Positions 1 to 11,875 of a stretch of DNA of 64,000 nt are shown here, in pieces. The position numbers were made by a program, and so were the translations under genes. The stretch covers positions 600,159 through 664,158 of the forward strand of contig NC_033638.1 in NCBI RefSeq assembly GCF_001540865.1, in the 5' to 3' direction. Below the pieces are notes generated by a model. That model saw only the letters and a program-made list of their open reading frames with translations, was not told the DNA's origin and ran no database searches. The DNA comes from Ananas comosus (Eukaryota; Streptophyta; Magnoliopsida; Poales; Bromeliaceae). Numbering within the stretch: position 1 is the stretch's first letter; the number at the start of each line of letters is the position of its first letter.

Positions 1-335
1 ATACAGGTCTCTGCAAATATAGTGAATGACAAATAAATTCCTATAAAGTTTAATTTTTATATATTATTACTACGAAAGTTCTAATATTTTCGAATATGTC
101 CCTTCAAAAGCCATAACAGTACAATATAAGAGGGATAAAAATATCAAAAATTAATTAGGATTAAGTATTTAATCTATGATTAACTAAATTTGTCTAATGG
201 ATTTTAACGGCAGAAATGTATTTGAAAATATCAGGACTTTTGTAGAGACAATATATGAAAGTTGAACTTTGTAGAAATATATTTATCATTCACTATATTT
301 ACAGGAACATGTATAAAATTAATCCAGTTGAGGGG
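1..335. repeat. AT-rich MITE copy, cut by window edge
   Basis: Both ends carry inverted copies of a motif containing AAATATAGTGAATGA (near 17-31 and, reversed, 287-301). The interior matches the arms of the large palindrome at 58892-59903, for example the stretch around CCATAACAGTACAATATAAG. It is therefore a dispersed, non-coding inverted-repeat element of about 330-400 bp. The left end may be missing, and no target duplication can be read. Confidence 0.6.
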
Positions 336-1005
336 TCTGTATACATTTTTACCTACTACTTGCAATCATAGTTAGTTAATTTGGATTTTGCAAAAATTCG
401 ATACGAGTATAATATGAATAAAATTCGTATCCTAATTTTTAAATTCGTTGAAAAATACAGCTTAAAAAACGAATTCACTAATTATCCGGATGCGCAATTT
501 ATACGAAAATTATACGTTCATCAATTAAAAGTTCGGGATAAAAAAAATTCAGCTAGTAAATTAAATTTTTTTTATAGATTATCCTACCAGTATAAATAGT
601 TATAATATAATTCTTAAAAACATAAAAATAAAGAGTTACAAAATAAAATAAATTAAATAAAAAATAATAGTATAATAATAGCAAACTACATTATACAATA
701 TAATATATAAATAATCAAGAAAAGAAATAAAATAATCTATAATTAAACATAAAATATAATTTTTTTCTTTTCAGGGCGAGTGAATTGAAAATTTATTTAA
801 ACATATTTAAACATACTTAAATATAAATATATAAGTTTTTTATTTAAATTTTTAATAATTCGTGGATAATCCGAAAAGTCTAAAAAAATTCGTATTTTAT
901 TTATTAATCTCGGCGACGGTTCCGTTTCCGATTCACATTTCTCATTCGACAATGTTATAACCACACCCTATTTTCTTATCTCCACGCCACCGCGATCTCC
1001 CTTTT
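336..1005. other. AT-rich intergenic DNA
   Basis: Very AT-rich sequence with no convincing coding region. A short open stretch at 381-599 opens on TTG and is low-complexity Lys/Asn/Ile, so it is not called. The last 100 bases become GC-richer as the promoter of the zinc-finger gene begins. Confidence 0.5.
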
Positions 1006-1043
1006 TACTATTTAAAGAATCCCATCGCACCTCCTCTCGATTA

Positions 1044-1079
<36 letters not shown>

Positions 1080-1080
1080 C
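1006..1080 (+). promoter_or_regulatory. Probable core promoter/5' UTR: TATA-like motif and CT tract
   Basis: A TATTTAAAG motif at about 1008-1016 lies roughly 170 bases before the ATG at 1187. It is followed by an uninterrupted CT repeat at about 1047-1077, a pyrimidine patch common around plant transcription starts. I saw no ATG between here and the chosen start. Inferred only. Confidence 0.4.
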
Positions 1081-1186
1081 CTCCGCAGCGCCCAAAGCCC
1101 TAACCTAGCTCTCGCTCCGAGCTCCTAGTCGTCGTCGTTGTCCACCGCCACCGTCTCCGGCGATCACCGGCGCATCGGATCGAGCC

Positions 1187-4100
1187 ATGGACGACACCTG
1201 CGCGGTGTGCGCGGAGGCGCTGGAGTGGACCGCGTACGGGCCCTGCGGCCACCGCGAGGTGTGCTCCACCTGCGTCGTGCGCCTCCGCTTCGTCCTCGGC
1301 GACCGCCGCTGCTGCATCTGCAAGACCGAGTGCCCCTGCGTCTTCGTCACCAGGGTAGGGTTCCCGTTTTTGCGCTAACCCTAATCCCCGATCTCTTTTT
1401 AGATTCGAATGCTTACTCGTTGTTTCGTTTTGGATCGGAAATTTGTAGGTTTGTGTGCCCGATCTTGGATCAAATAGCGGTTCTTGATTGGAAATTATGG
1501 CTTCTGCATCCCATAGTTTACGGTTGTTTAATCTAGTTGCTTTCTAATCATGGATTGCTTATCAGATTTCACGGAATTTGGTAAATTCGATGGTTTTGTC
1601 CGTGTACCAATTTTAGTCTATGTCATATTTCCAATGATGCATGTTTCAGTTGAATGGATTCTGTGTTTCTTAGCTGCTGCATTTAATTGGATTATCTATA
1701 ACACTATGCCTAAGTATCAATTTTCCCTCTTGTATCTTATTTAAGGGCATTTTCATTTACGTATGCATGCGAAAGTTATGTAGTATGTTTTGTTGATTTA
1801 TGTATGCTGTTATGATATGCTATGTTCTATTATACTGCTACAATGATAAATGCTAATATATGCTGCGATTGGCAGGCCATGGGGGATTATACAAGGGTCA
1901 TCACAGACTTTTCGGTGTTCCCGGCCAATGCAACCGAAGGGCAGGTTGGCTCTTACTGGTTTCATGAGGACTCGCAGGCGTACTTTGACGACATTGACCA
2001 TTACAAGATGATAAGGGCAATGTGCCGGCTTTCTTGTAGCGTTTGTGATAAGAGCGCAGAGGAGCAAGGGGGCGAGGGCATTGCAAAGCGGAGGAACAAG
2101 TTCCGCAGCATAGAGCAGCTCAAGGGCCATCTCTTTCATCAGCATCGGTTGTCTATGTGCAGCCTCTGCCTGGAAGGGAGGAAGGTTAGATCTTTTTTTT
2201 GTCTATGCGTGCTGAACTCATCTCTTTGGTAGGCATGTGCGCATTAAAGTTAAGTTTCATTATATGCTTTAAGCATGTGGAAGTTGAGATTCCTGCCTAA
2301 CTACAGCATGATTCTACTGCTTTTCCTTTGACTTGACTACACTGTTCTTAAGTTGTAATATGGTTACTTCTATTATTTTTTGTTATTTTTTCCTTTTCAG
2401 AATCCCATTCTGAGAACTGAACTGTAACTATTGCGAACTCGAGGTTAGCAAAAATGTATTATGTGGAACCTATGTGGTGCTAGCAGAATACCCAATTCAT
2501 TGCAAAACAAGTCAGTGGCCTTTTAAGATGGAGTTGATTTTGTCATTCGCTACCATGTCTTGTGAAATTTTATGGAGCACATTTGCGATCACTTTAATGT
2601 TTTTGAAGTACGAAGTTTTGTGAGCATTTGATATTGAGTATGTCTAGTTCCTGTATAGATTTAAGTTCCTTTTTATCCCACTAATATATTTCTATACTAG
2701 GTATTGAAGCATTTGTTGGTCTGAAATAAACGCTTTGTCTGCTAACTCTGAATAGTTTATTTGCCACAGTAAAAGAATGGAGGTCTAATTGGCTTCTTTG
2801 GGCTTACATCTTTTGCATTAGACTAGAGAAGCTCATTTTGCCAATTTTGTTGTTTTCTTCTTTTTTAGATTCCTATTTTACGGTAGAAGGGTCAAGATAC
2901 ATAAACATGATAGTTCCTATATTTAGAAGTGGCAAAAGTGCGCAATTTCTTAGGTAGTCTAATTAATCTTTATGGCTTTGAACTTCATAGCTGAAGGCGA
3001 GACCATAAACATCACAAACAGATTATCATGTGGAATGACTTAAAGAAAAAAAAAACTCCCTTTTTTCTGAAAGTGTTTTACTCTATTCTAAAAAATGGGA
3101 GGTTCGGCAAGAGCTGTTCTATCTTTCTACATTCCGCCTAGGTACAACATGTATTCTTCCACAAGTGGTTACTATATGTGGTATTGGAGCTACTACAATC
3201 TATTATTATGACGACTTGGTGATGATGATGTAACCAATATGATTGCTTGTCCAAATTTTCTCCGCCAATTTTATTGTTGCCGACTTCTCACTACTCCAAG
3301 TACCGTTTCTTTATCTTATAGTTATCGAATGTTTTTTTGATCAATTGTCTAACTAATTCGATCATTTTGAGCAGGTATTTATTTGCGAGCAAAAACTTTA
3401 CACTAGATCACAGCTGAATCGCCATATAAACTCTGGTGATTCAGAGGTTGATGGCACTGAAAGTGAGCGTGGTGGTTTTATGGGGCATCCCATGTGCGAG
3501 TTCTGCAAGAACCCATTCTATGGAGACAATGAACTTTACATGCACATGTCAACAGAACATTACACTTGCCATATATGTCAAAGGTGTGCATGCTTTCTCC
3601 TGATGTGAACGGAATTCAAGTTAAAGTGAAAAGTCTCTAATACTGGATTTGTTTTGATTTACAGGCAACATCCTGGGCAGTATGATTATTATAGGAACTA
3701 CGATGACCTGGAGGTATGCTATATGTAAACTGATTACTGTCAAACCTGTAATTTATGCTAGATTTATTTAAGGCATGACTAATTGTCTTTATGTGCGAAT
3801 TGTGAATTGTCAAATGCTGGTACATGCAGATGCATTTCCGCCAAGGGCATTTCCTCTGCGAGGACGAGGCGTGCTTGGCAAAGAAGTTCGTTGTATTCCA
3901 AACTGAAGCAGAAATGAAGGTGATTTTTCACGTGGATTTAGTTCTTCCCTTTTTTTTTATTTTTATTTTTTTTTTTGATATACCCCATTGTTAGTGATTA
4001 GTGCTCTTGTCATGATCTTAATGTATATCTTCTTCTTCTTCTTTCTAGAGGCATAATGCAATCGAGCATGGAGGTCACATGTCTCGCTCCAAGAGAAATG

Positions 4101-5944
4101 CTGCTCTTCAGGTAACAAACAGCTTTCTTTAGTCATATGGGCTACTTAAGGCTATAACCCTTATTAAATTAGAAATTAATGGCTTTTTTTTTTTGTGGCA
4201 CTGATAATGGATTTACTTATTAAATTTGAGATTAATTTGTTTTGTCTATTGGCACTGCTAATGAATTTACTTTTGAATGAATTGTTAGCCTGATGTATGG
4301 TTTCGTTTTCTCTTATGTTAGATTCCAACCAGCTTTAGATATCGAAGGAGTGAACAAGAACAGAGACGAGGAAGGGGGCGGAATTTCCGCCCCGAACCAT
4401 CTACCAACCAACTGTCAGCTGCCATTCAAGCAAGCCTCGAGACAGCGATGGCAGAGGGGAGAGTCCGCGATTCTTCTTCTACTGACCGTCGAGAAACAAC
4501 TCAAACTGACTCAGTCACAAATTCATTCGAATCATTTAATATCAGTGCAAATTCCAGAACTGGTCCTGTTTTAGAAGAATCCTCCTTCCCTCCCCTTTCA
4601 GATAGGGACCCCGTCGAGCCGTCTTCTTCTAGATATGCTCAGGCTCTTAATCAGAGATACAAAGGTGCTGCCACTCTTGGAGAGGAATCATTCCCTCCTT
4701 TACCTGGTGCAAGTGATAGAAAGAATAAACCCAATACGGATCATGGGTTAGAAAACCTAGCCAAGGGTACCCTTGCAGCTCATCTCCAACAACATCGCAA
4801 GGCCTCTTTGACAATTAATTCATCTCGGTCAAAGCCCTCAGCATACCATGAAAACAACCCTTCGATATCTTCAAGCTCTCAGATAAGACCCGTTCCATTT
4901 CCTGAACTTGTGTCCTCTTCTAGTTCAAGTTCTCAACCTAGGGTAGCAACAAACCCAGCAAGAGGAAATGGATTTGTGTCGCCTCCTTTTTCAGCCAGCT
5001 CAGCCTGGAGTAGTACTACTAATAATAGCTCAAATCGGATGAAGCACTCTTCATCTGCTCCTAACCTTGCTGAAGGGGGATTGAAAAACCAATCTACATC
5101 CAGTGCGGTCCCGAGTTCCACTTCTAGCCAAGTTTCCCTTACTGGGGTGGAGGATGTTCAGACTGCCAACAAAACACTAGTAGAAAGAATCCGTGCTGCA
5201 TTAGGAATGGACGAGGATCGGTACGCTGCATTTAAGAGCATATCTGCAGAATACCGTCAAGGGCTAATCAATACTTGGGAGTATCTTTCTTATGTCGAGC
5301 AGTTCGGCCTAGCACATTTGATTCTGGAGCTTGCGCGGCTATTACCTGACCCTCAGAAGCAGAAGGAACTCACTGAAGCCTACCATGCTAGTTTGCGCTT
5401 CAAGGGTTTGCAACAAAATGGCAATGATACCTTGAGGAAAGGAAAAGGTAAAGCTGTTGTTGGAAAGGGAAAAGGTGGCGACGACGGAGTGGCTAGAAGT
5501 AAAAAAGATTCTATGGCTGATAACTTCTTGAGCAGTGTAAGGAAGCTGCAGTCTGGTCAGAGAGAGCAGGACGTTGGAGAGGAAGAGGTTTTGTCGAAGG
5601 ATGGGTATCGAGCTGATAAAAGTAAAGGGCCTCTTGGTACGAATTCGGGTGACTATAGTGGTGGTGGTAGAGAACCGGGACCAGGGAGTACAAGCTCTAA
5701 CCAGAAACTGGATGAGGGAGGGAGCAGCAAACAGCGTAAGAAGTCCTCGAAGTTCCTTAGAGTTCGTCTCGGCGATGGTTCGGCGGCTGCTCTTATTGAT
5801 CTTGCTAATGAAAAGTATAATGCTGAACCCCCACAAACGGAAGACCCTAACAACCCTTCTGACGGGTCGCGTGTACGAGGCGTTTGGCGAAACGGCGGGG
5901 GGCAGAGACTTCTTGCAAATTCTCACAAGGACACATCCAAGTAA
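1187..5944 (+). CDS. RING/C2H2 zinc-finger E3 ubiquitin ligase, HEL2/ZNF598 family
   Basis: Exons by GT-AG and phase: 1187-1354, 1876-2184, 3375-3583, 3665-3713, 3830-3919, 4049-4111, 4322-5944; all frames join, giving 836 residues. The N-terminal RING is visible as C5-x2-C8, C20-G-H22, C26/C29 and CCIC at 42-45. It is followed by C2H2-type fingers across exons 2-6, with Cys-x2-Cys and His-x4-His spacings, the same order as yeast Hel2 and human ZNF598. Those proteins ubiquitinate small-subunit ribosomal proteins on collided ribosomes and start ribosome-associated quality control in the cytosol. The C-terminal half, coded by one 1.6 kb exon, is Ser-rich and probably disordered, with SFPPL motifs near 4588-4603 and 4687-4700. 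It ends in a conserved helical segment around 5170-5400. The start follows a CT-rich leader and sits directly before the RING. Length matches plant homologues. No lesion seen. Confidence 0.9.
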
Positions 5945-7500
5945 TGTTTGACTCTGATCACAAAATCAGAGCCATAGCCGAGCTGGGGCAGTATATTTCA
6001 GCTGGTAGGCTTTTTTTCTCCGGTGCTTTCTACCACTCAGAATGGCGGATTGTGAATATCGTGTGAATTAATATTTTGCAAAGTGATACCGGTGCATCAG
6101 TTTCACGCACCAGAATCGGGCTCGACCTGGATGAGAGTCCATGAGGTAATGTTGGTAAACTGTTTATAGTTTCTCGAGTTTCTGTTAAATGAGATGTCCT
6201 TTTCCTCTAGGGGGACGATATGTACTGTGGCTTTTATATTAGTTGCTACTGAATCTGAATTTTTTGACAACTCTAATACCAAAATAGTACGAGTGTTCCT
6301 TCGCAATCAATATATTGCCATAAATAGACATTTTTACATTGTGCGGTTATTACTTTTGTTGACAAATTGGATTTGCTCGAAGGTGTGTGCGAGTTAAAAT
6401 TGATCCTATCCTCGCTGATTAGCCGATCTAGATGGTTCTTTCGAGACGGATGAATCAACTTGATCGGAGCTCGCTAACCCTGTGGAGTTATTTGTTTGTG
6501 AAATATATTCTCTTTTTTGGGGTGATGATCAAGCTTCGGTATGTGTTCTTTTCTTTATATAGCTCAACTGCATTCATTTAATATTCCTACTATGGTCTCA
6601 TTGACATACAAGTAGTTGTCATTTAGAGTAGTTCTGTTTCTGTGTATGGAAGTATATAAATCATCATATAGTAATCGAGAAATCGCAGCAGGAAAGGAAA
6701 AAGAGAGGTTTGTGATGATTTTGAAATCCTTTCAACTAGTAATCTGCAATCTTATATTTCCTTCTGTTGTGAATGTAGCAAGTTTGGTTGTTTTGATTAG
6801 TCTAATAATTTATGGATTTCTTATCACATTCTACTTGGTATCATACAATCATATCGACTTATTATGTGGATTTTTTTTCCCCTTTTTTTCCCCCTCTTTT
6901 CTGGGATTTTTGTTGAAAGTTGAAGCGGGGCTTCTCTCTCTCTCTCCCTCTGTTGCTGCTCAAGCTGATACTTTTGTTTGCTTGGTTGTAATGCTGTTTC
7001 TTCATATAGCTGCAGTAGAAAAGTGTTTATTGTTGGGACATTAATAACCTGCTTAATGCTGTATGTCTGAGTGGGCCAAACTGTTCAAGAAGCTCTAGCG
7101 AAACTCGTTAGAATCTCTTTATCAGTAGCTTCTACCCAACGCTGGAAGCATCTAGAAAACTCTTTTTTTTGGCTTCTTGAGTGAGTTGCCAGGAAGCTCT
7201 GCAATTCGTGTTTTCCTTGCACTTCTAACCCCTCCAGTTTTCATCAAGGTCAAATCTGGTCCTTGAAACTGGTAAATGTTTGCCGGCATTGCACTTTAGT
7301 CCTTGCCCCCACTTATCATTAGATGGTGGTTAAATCACGGCTGGCTCGCGCTTGATGCATTTGTGCAGTCGTGTGTCATGCATTCATCGACTCTTGGATT
7401 TGGTCTGATATTTGAATTCCTATCAGTTTTTGCATTAGTTTCTCTTTTCTTATGCCTTGAGATTATATATGTTGGAGGGCTTATGTATTTTTCTCATAAC
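5945..7500. other. 3' UTR of the zinc-finger gene and intergenic DNA
   Basis: The 3' UTR presumably occupies the first few hundred bases. The rest is T-rich spacer with no splice-supported or conserved coding sequence; open frames here (for example around 6616-7044) are hydrophobic T-rich artefacts. No inverted repeat was recognised. Confidence 0.4.
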
Positions 7501-7530
7501 AGTGGGTAGCAGCAATAGAGAGGGAGAAGA

Positions 7531-7532
<2 letters not shown>

Positions 7533-7574
<42 letters not shown>

Positions 7575-7725
7575 TCACAACTATTGAACAATATTTATAG
7601 ATATATATAACACAAAGTAGCTGGACATTACAGATACTGCTGATGCCACACACCATCTATAGCTGCTACTGCACCTTTCCTGCATCATCATCACCACCAC
7701 CACCACCACCACCACCACCACCTTT
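7533..7725. repeat. Two trinucleotide microsatellites
   Basis: (AGT)n at about 7533-7574 and (CAT)n/(CAC)n at about 7682-7722. They lie just downstream of the small minus-strand gene, probably in or near its 3' UTR. Both are likely length-polymorphic. Confidence 0.85.
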
Positions 7726-7862
7726 TAAGCAAGCTAAACTCACCAACACACCACATAAACAAAAGCAGGTAGTAAAAAGCACACTCTAAGAAGCACCTAC
7801 AACTAGCCAACCAAGCTAAGCACAACTACAAGGGCCAAACTAAGCCCTCACCTGCTCCGAAT

Positions 7863-8159
7863 TCACGGCGCGCCGGCGCGGCCGCCTCCGCCGGGTATCC
7901 CCGGCACGGTGCCCGGTATCCCCGGCATGGTGCCGGGCAGGGACCCGGGTAGCCCGGGGATGGACCGGCCCAGCCCAAACACAGGGCCCAGGCCCGAGCC
8001 GGGCTGCGGATTGCCGAAAATGCCGTTGAACCCAGGAAAGGTCTGGGGCTCATATGCTTGTTGGGGTTTGGTGGTTCTCACCTCTCTCCCTTCAGTGCTC
8101 ACCATGAAGCTAAAGAGGGAGAGGGAAAGGATTAGCACAACTTTGGTGGACTTCTCCAT
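7863..8159 (-). CDS. Small secreted Pro/Gly-rich protein, possible cell-wall protein
   Basis: Single exon, 98 residues. Residues 1 to about 23 form a classic signal peptide: MEKSTK, then a hydrophobic stretch VVLILSLSLFSF, then STEG. A basic linker (REVRTTKPQQ) follows, then an FPGFNGIFG segment. The last third is a run of PG[IT][PV]PG-type repeats and ends GGGGRAGAP. This resembles short plant glycine/proline-rich apoplastic proteins annotated as putative cell-wall proteins; I do not recognise a named family and claim no enzymatic role. A TATATAAG on the minus strand at 8243-8250 lies 84 bases upstream of the ATG, a good core-promoter distance. GC content is high against AT-rich flanks, as in many monocot single-exon genes. 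The overlapping plus-strand frame (7909-8172) is a shadow. Confidence 0.7.
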   Translation of the reverse strand: MEKSTKVVLILSLSLFSFMVSTEGREVRTTKPQQAYEPQTFPGFNGIFGNPQPGSGLGPVFGLGRSIPGLPGSLPGTMPGIPGTVPGIPGGGGRAGAP

Positions 8160-8242
8160 GTTTTTCTTTTAACAACTACTGCTCACTCACCCCCTGTGTA
8201 TGGGATATTATTGCATTTTACCCTCTATTGCTGATGCTCCAT

Positions 8243-8250
8243 CTTATATA
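8243..8250 (-). promoter_or_regulatory. TATA box of the small secreted-protein gene
   Basis: TATATAAG read on the minus strand, 84 bases upstream of the ATG at 8159. That spacing fits a transcription start about 50 bases before the start codon. Confidence 0.55.
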
Positions 8251-8449
8251 CTGGCAATGTGGGGTGTGGGAGGGTGTGTGGTGACTGGTGAGGCCCTCTC
8301 TTTAAGAGAGGCTTTAACTTTTGGCTGACAAAAGGAGTTGAATCTTTAAGAAGGCTTTGTGATGCTAGTAAAAACTGCATCTACTTTACTGCCATGTTCT
8401 GCTCCTCTTTTATCATCACTGGGACCCCAACATTAAGGTTCTGTTTGAC

Positions 8450-8609
8450 CGACCGTCCCTAGAGCAAGTGGCAAAAGACTTGGTGGTTGGTACCCGATAC
8501 TCAAATTCGAATCCTAGTTGATTCATATTTTTAGTTAAGTTTATTTCTGAATGAAATAAACGAAGCAGGTAGCGTGCTATCTATCTCTCTCTCAAAAAAA
8601 AAAAAAAAA
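8450..8609 (+). mobile_element. tRNA-derived SINE, copy 1
   Basis: An A-box-like AGTGGCAAAAGACTTGG near 8466-8482 and a B-box-like TTCGAATCC near 8507-8515 lie at the spacing of an internal RNA polymerase III promoter. The body ends in CTCTCTC followed by a 15-base poly(A) at about 8594-8608. A related copy in opposite orientation lies at 9187-9350. Non-autonomous retroposon; no coding capacity. Confidence 0.75.
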
Positions 8610-9186
8610 GTTCTGTTTGTAAGTATGGCTATCTTGTTCGATATATTTCCATAATTTACTCGAGAGATTTATATATTTGGTAGGTGAGGAGTATGATCAA
8701 ATGTCTACAATTAGATGTTTTATTCGGCTTTCAAATCATTTATTTTAAATAAGATAAATCATCTTATAAGTAAAATATGCTAGCCTATTAAATTATTGGT
8801 ATCAAGAACTTAAAAGGAGTAAAAATCAAATTCCTTTATTACACTCAGGCTTAAAAACTTTTTCATACCGAATAAATTATCTTCGGATAACATACTCCTG
8901 ACTTCCAGATAAGGCCGAAGGCTCTAATTTTTATGTTGGAATAGGACATCGAACTCATTTGTTGTGAATATTTTCTTGTGTTATTGGAAGCTATGAGCCT
9001 GTTTTTTTGCTCCTTGAAAGGTCTTCTTGATATTCTTAATTTGGCCGAATAATATATTTCGTCGATCATATGATTTATCATATGCCCAAAAATAATTTGG
9101 AAGCAGAATATAATATCTATTCTAGACATTTAATTATATTTTAAAAAATTATATACTTTTTGAGTATATCAGTGAGATATGCTGGA

Positions 9187-9350
9187 TATAATTTTTTTTT
9201 TTTTTTTAAGAGATAAGTAGCAAGCTTCCCGCTTCATTTGTTTCATTTAGAAATAAACTTAGCTAGAAATGTGAATCAACTAGGATTCGAACTTGAGTCC
9301 TGAGTATCAATTACCAAGTCTTTGCCACTTGCTTTAGAGACAGTCGGTAT
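9187..9350 (-). mobile_element. tRNA-derived SINE, copy 2 (inverted)
   Basis: On the minus strand the order is the same as in copy 1: AGTGGCAAAGACTTGG, then GTTCGAATCCTAGTTG, then a body with TAAGTTTATTTC, then a poly(A) tract (the T run at 9191-9208 on the plus strand). The body differs from copy 1 at several positions, so the two inserted separately rather than arising from a recent local duplication. Confidence 0.75.
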
Positions 9351-9398
9351 TCTGGATATAATATTCATGCATGTAAAAAGAGTCTTAGGTGAGCCTTA

Positions 9399-9904
9399 GC
9401 CCCCGTTTGGTTCGGGGTTAAGAAAAAGTAGCTATTTCAGGGATAGGGTTAAGTTCAGGGTTAAAATGGTGTTAAAATTTTTTTGTGTTTGGTTGGAGGT
9501 TGGAGTTAGTTTAGGATAGTGAAAAAAAGTGTTTGGTTGGAGTAGGTGGGATAAGAAGATAATGATTGATAAAGAAGAAAAAGGTGAGAGCTCGGGATGC
9601 GTGCGGGGTTAAAGTTGGGAGGGGGAGTGGGGTTAATGATTGATAAAGAAAAAAAATGTGAGGGCTCGGAATGCGTGCGGGGTTAAAGTTGGGAGGGGGA
9701 GTGGGGTTAATGATTGATAAAGAAAAAAAATGTCAGGGCTCGGAATGCGTGCGGAGTTAAAGTTGGGAGGGGGAGTGGGATTAGTAAATCCCACTAACCC
9801 GGTTTGGGATGGGGTTTACTAACCCCACCCTAAAAGAATAGTATGTGGGTATAAATTGGGGATTAAGGAGTTATTCCACCCCTTAACCCCAACCAAACGG
9901 TGGC
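9399..9904. mobile_element. Tourist-like (PIF/Harbinger) MITE with internal 74 bp tandem repeats
   Basis: The left end GCCCCCGTTTGGTTCGGGG and the right end (reverse complement GCCACCGTTTGGTTGGGG) are terminal inverted repeats flanked by TTA on both sides (9396-9398 and 9905-9907). TTA is the target duplication expected of PIF/Harbinger elements, and the TIR matches the Tourist pattern. Inside are three consecutive 74 bp units at 9561-9634, 9635-9708 and 9709-9782, differing by a few substitutions. There is no transposase, so the element is non-autonomous. Confidence 0.8.
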
Positions 9905-10129
9905 TTAGGATTTTTGGGGTGATCTTGGTCAAATATGACAGGTGATAAGCTGAAATCATCCTGACAACTTTTCTTGGTAGTCAGAAGCTATAATTATGAG
10001 GCTCATGAGCCTCAGGTTTCTATTGGCTGTTAAAACTTTTCTATTTGCCAACTGTTATATCAAAAATGACTATAGCTAGTAGTAGAAATAAAAAAAGAGC
10101 CAAATAGGTTCTTTATGTAGAAATAATAT

Positions 10130-10375
10130 AACATCTTGAGTCAGCCGTGGGATACTATCGATAACATAAAGTATTTGGTGCTATCAAATTTTTTACCGTA
10201 AAATTTATCACTTTTATTATTTTTAACCGTTCGATTATACTAATCAACTAACCACCCACCCATTCAATCTTTATTAGAGACCCACATCATTCTAACCACA
10301 CATTTTTTAATCCAAAGTAGAAAACTTAATAGCACCAAGTCATTGGTGCTATTAATAGTATTCCAACCTAGTTCT
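10130..10375. mobile_element. Short TIR MITE, TAGCACCAA-ended family
   Basis: Terminal inverted repeats around GGGATACTATCGATA...TTGGTGCTAT on the left and AATAGCACCAA...ATAGTATTCC on the right. The interior contains TTTTAACCGTTCGATTATACTA and CATCATTCTAACCACA, shared with copies at 55540-55750 and, interrupted, at 11876-12870. About 245 bp; non-coding. Confidence 0.65.
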
Positions 10376-11875
10376 AACATCTTTACTATTATCGCATTAT
10401 CAATCACAATCTATATCACTTTTGCATCAATAATTTGTCAACAGTTAGCCAACTAAATTGGATTATGAAACTTGATTGTAATAATTCAGAAAGTTTGATG
10501 GAGAAGTTATAATAACTTAAAGTTTAAGTAGAAAAGCATCATGCTATTCATAGTTTGAGGACCAAAAGTGTAATTTACTTTCTTAATTAAAGAGAATTTA
10601 ATACAATAAGTTGTTAGTTATTCTTTACATGACTTAAACAACATTTTTGCCTAGCAAAACAAGACACTTTAGCTCTTTATACTTAAGATGCAGTAAATGA
10701 GTAAAAACATTCCATAAATAGAAATTCAAAAATACTATAAGAGTTAAATGCACCGAAACTTTTAAAACATTGCAACTAACCTCCTAAATTCACATTCCAT
10801 CAATTTAAAGTGATTAATATCAGTCAATTAATCTAGAAATAATAAAGAATACACACTAGTGACATAAATGAGCCTCTTCCTTGAACCCAAATTTTTTTCC
10901 CTGGATAAAATCAATCATAGTCATCACAATTTACTTTGTAAAGATCAAAATGTTAAAAATCAATTCTATGTTGTAAGAATGAATGTTGAAGTCAAAATAT
11001 GAACTTTAATTGTTAAAATATAGACTTGAACGATCAATTATAAAATTTTGAGAGTTCAGATAGAAAATATAAAATTTTAAAAGTCTGGACAGCTATTTGC
11101 CAGTAGGCGAAAGTTTGGATAGTTTTGATGCATTAAACCTAAAAAGACAAAAAAAAAAAAAAAAAACTCAAATTGGTCTCTTTTAGGTCTCAATTACCAA
11201 CCAATTTTCATGTGTCAGAGGCTGCATTAGACCAATGTGGAATAATGAGAATTTATTGCTGCTTCCAAGTTGTTAGGTGAGATGCCCTCACATCTAATGT
11301 AGTGTAGTAAAGAGCTTCAAAGGAGTTGGGTGGTAGTATTTATTATGCTTTTACTTATTTATCCCTAATTTTTATTCAAAATTTTTAAATTTATTTTAAA
11401 ATTATCAAAATATCTTTTTAAAATTTAATCCTACCAGTAAATCTTAAAAAAGCTAGGGATATTTGAAGAAAAATTTTAAAGTAAATAAAGGTTTTTTAGT
11501 CTTCCAAAGTAATTAAGATATTTTTTAAGTTTGAAGGGCATGTTAAATATATATATTTTTTATTTACATGAAGACCAACAAAATGAGAGACAAAAATATC
11601 CTAGATATCTCTAGACATAGGCTATGGTGCATCTAGGTATGCAAATGGATCCGGGTTAGTGGATCTTCTGGTCTAATTCGCTCGAATTGGACGGTAAGTA
11701 GGTTAGGCTGCTAACGAGCCAAACACGAAGGAGCTAGAGCCGTGTTCTCTCGCTTATTAAACGAGCCGAATACGAGCTGACTTATTAAAATATTGAGTTG
11801 AAAAATTTAGCTCGTTTTCAGCTTGTTTATTAACGAGCCGAACACGAGCTGGCTCACAAATAACAAATTAGATTA
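10376..11875. other. AT-rich intergenic DNA
   Basis: No gene seen. The segment at about 11640-11870 contains several GAGCCGAACACGAGC-type units in both orientations, a dispersed repeat motif also present near 58190-58340. The remainder is low-complexity AT-rich sequence. Confidence 0.4.

Noticed and set aside
381..599. 72-codon open frame
   Set aside because: Starts on TTG; Lys/Asn/Ile low complexity from AT-rich DNA; no support.
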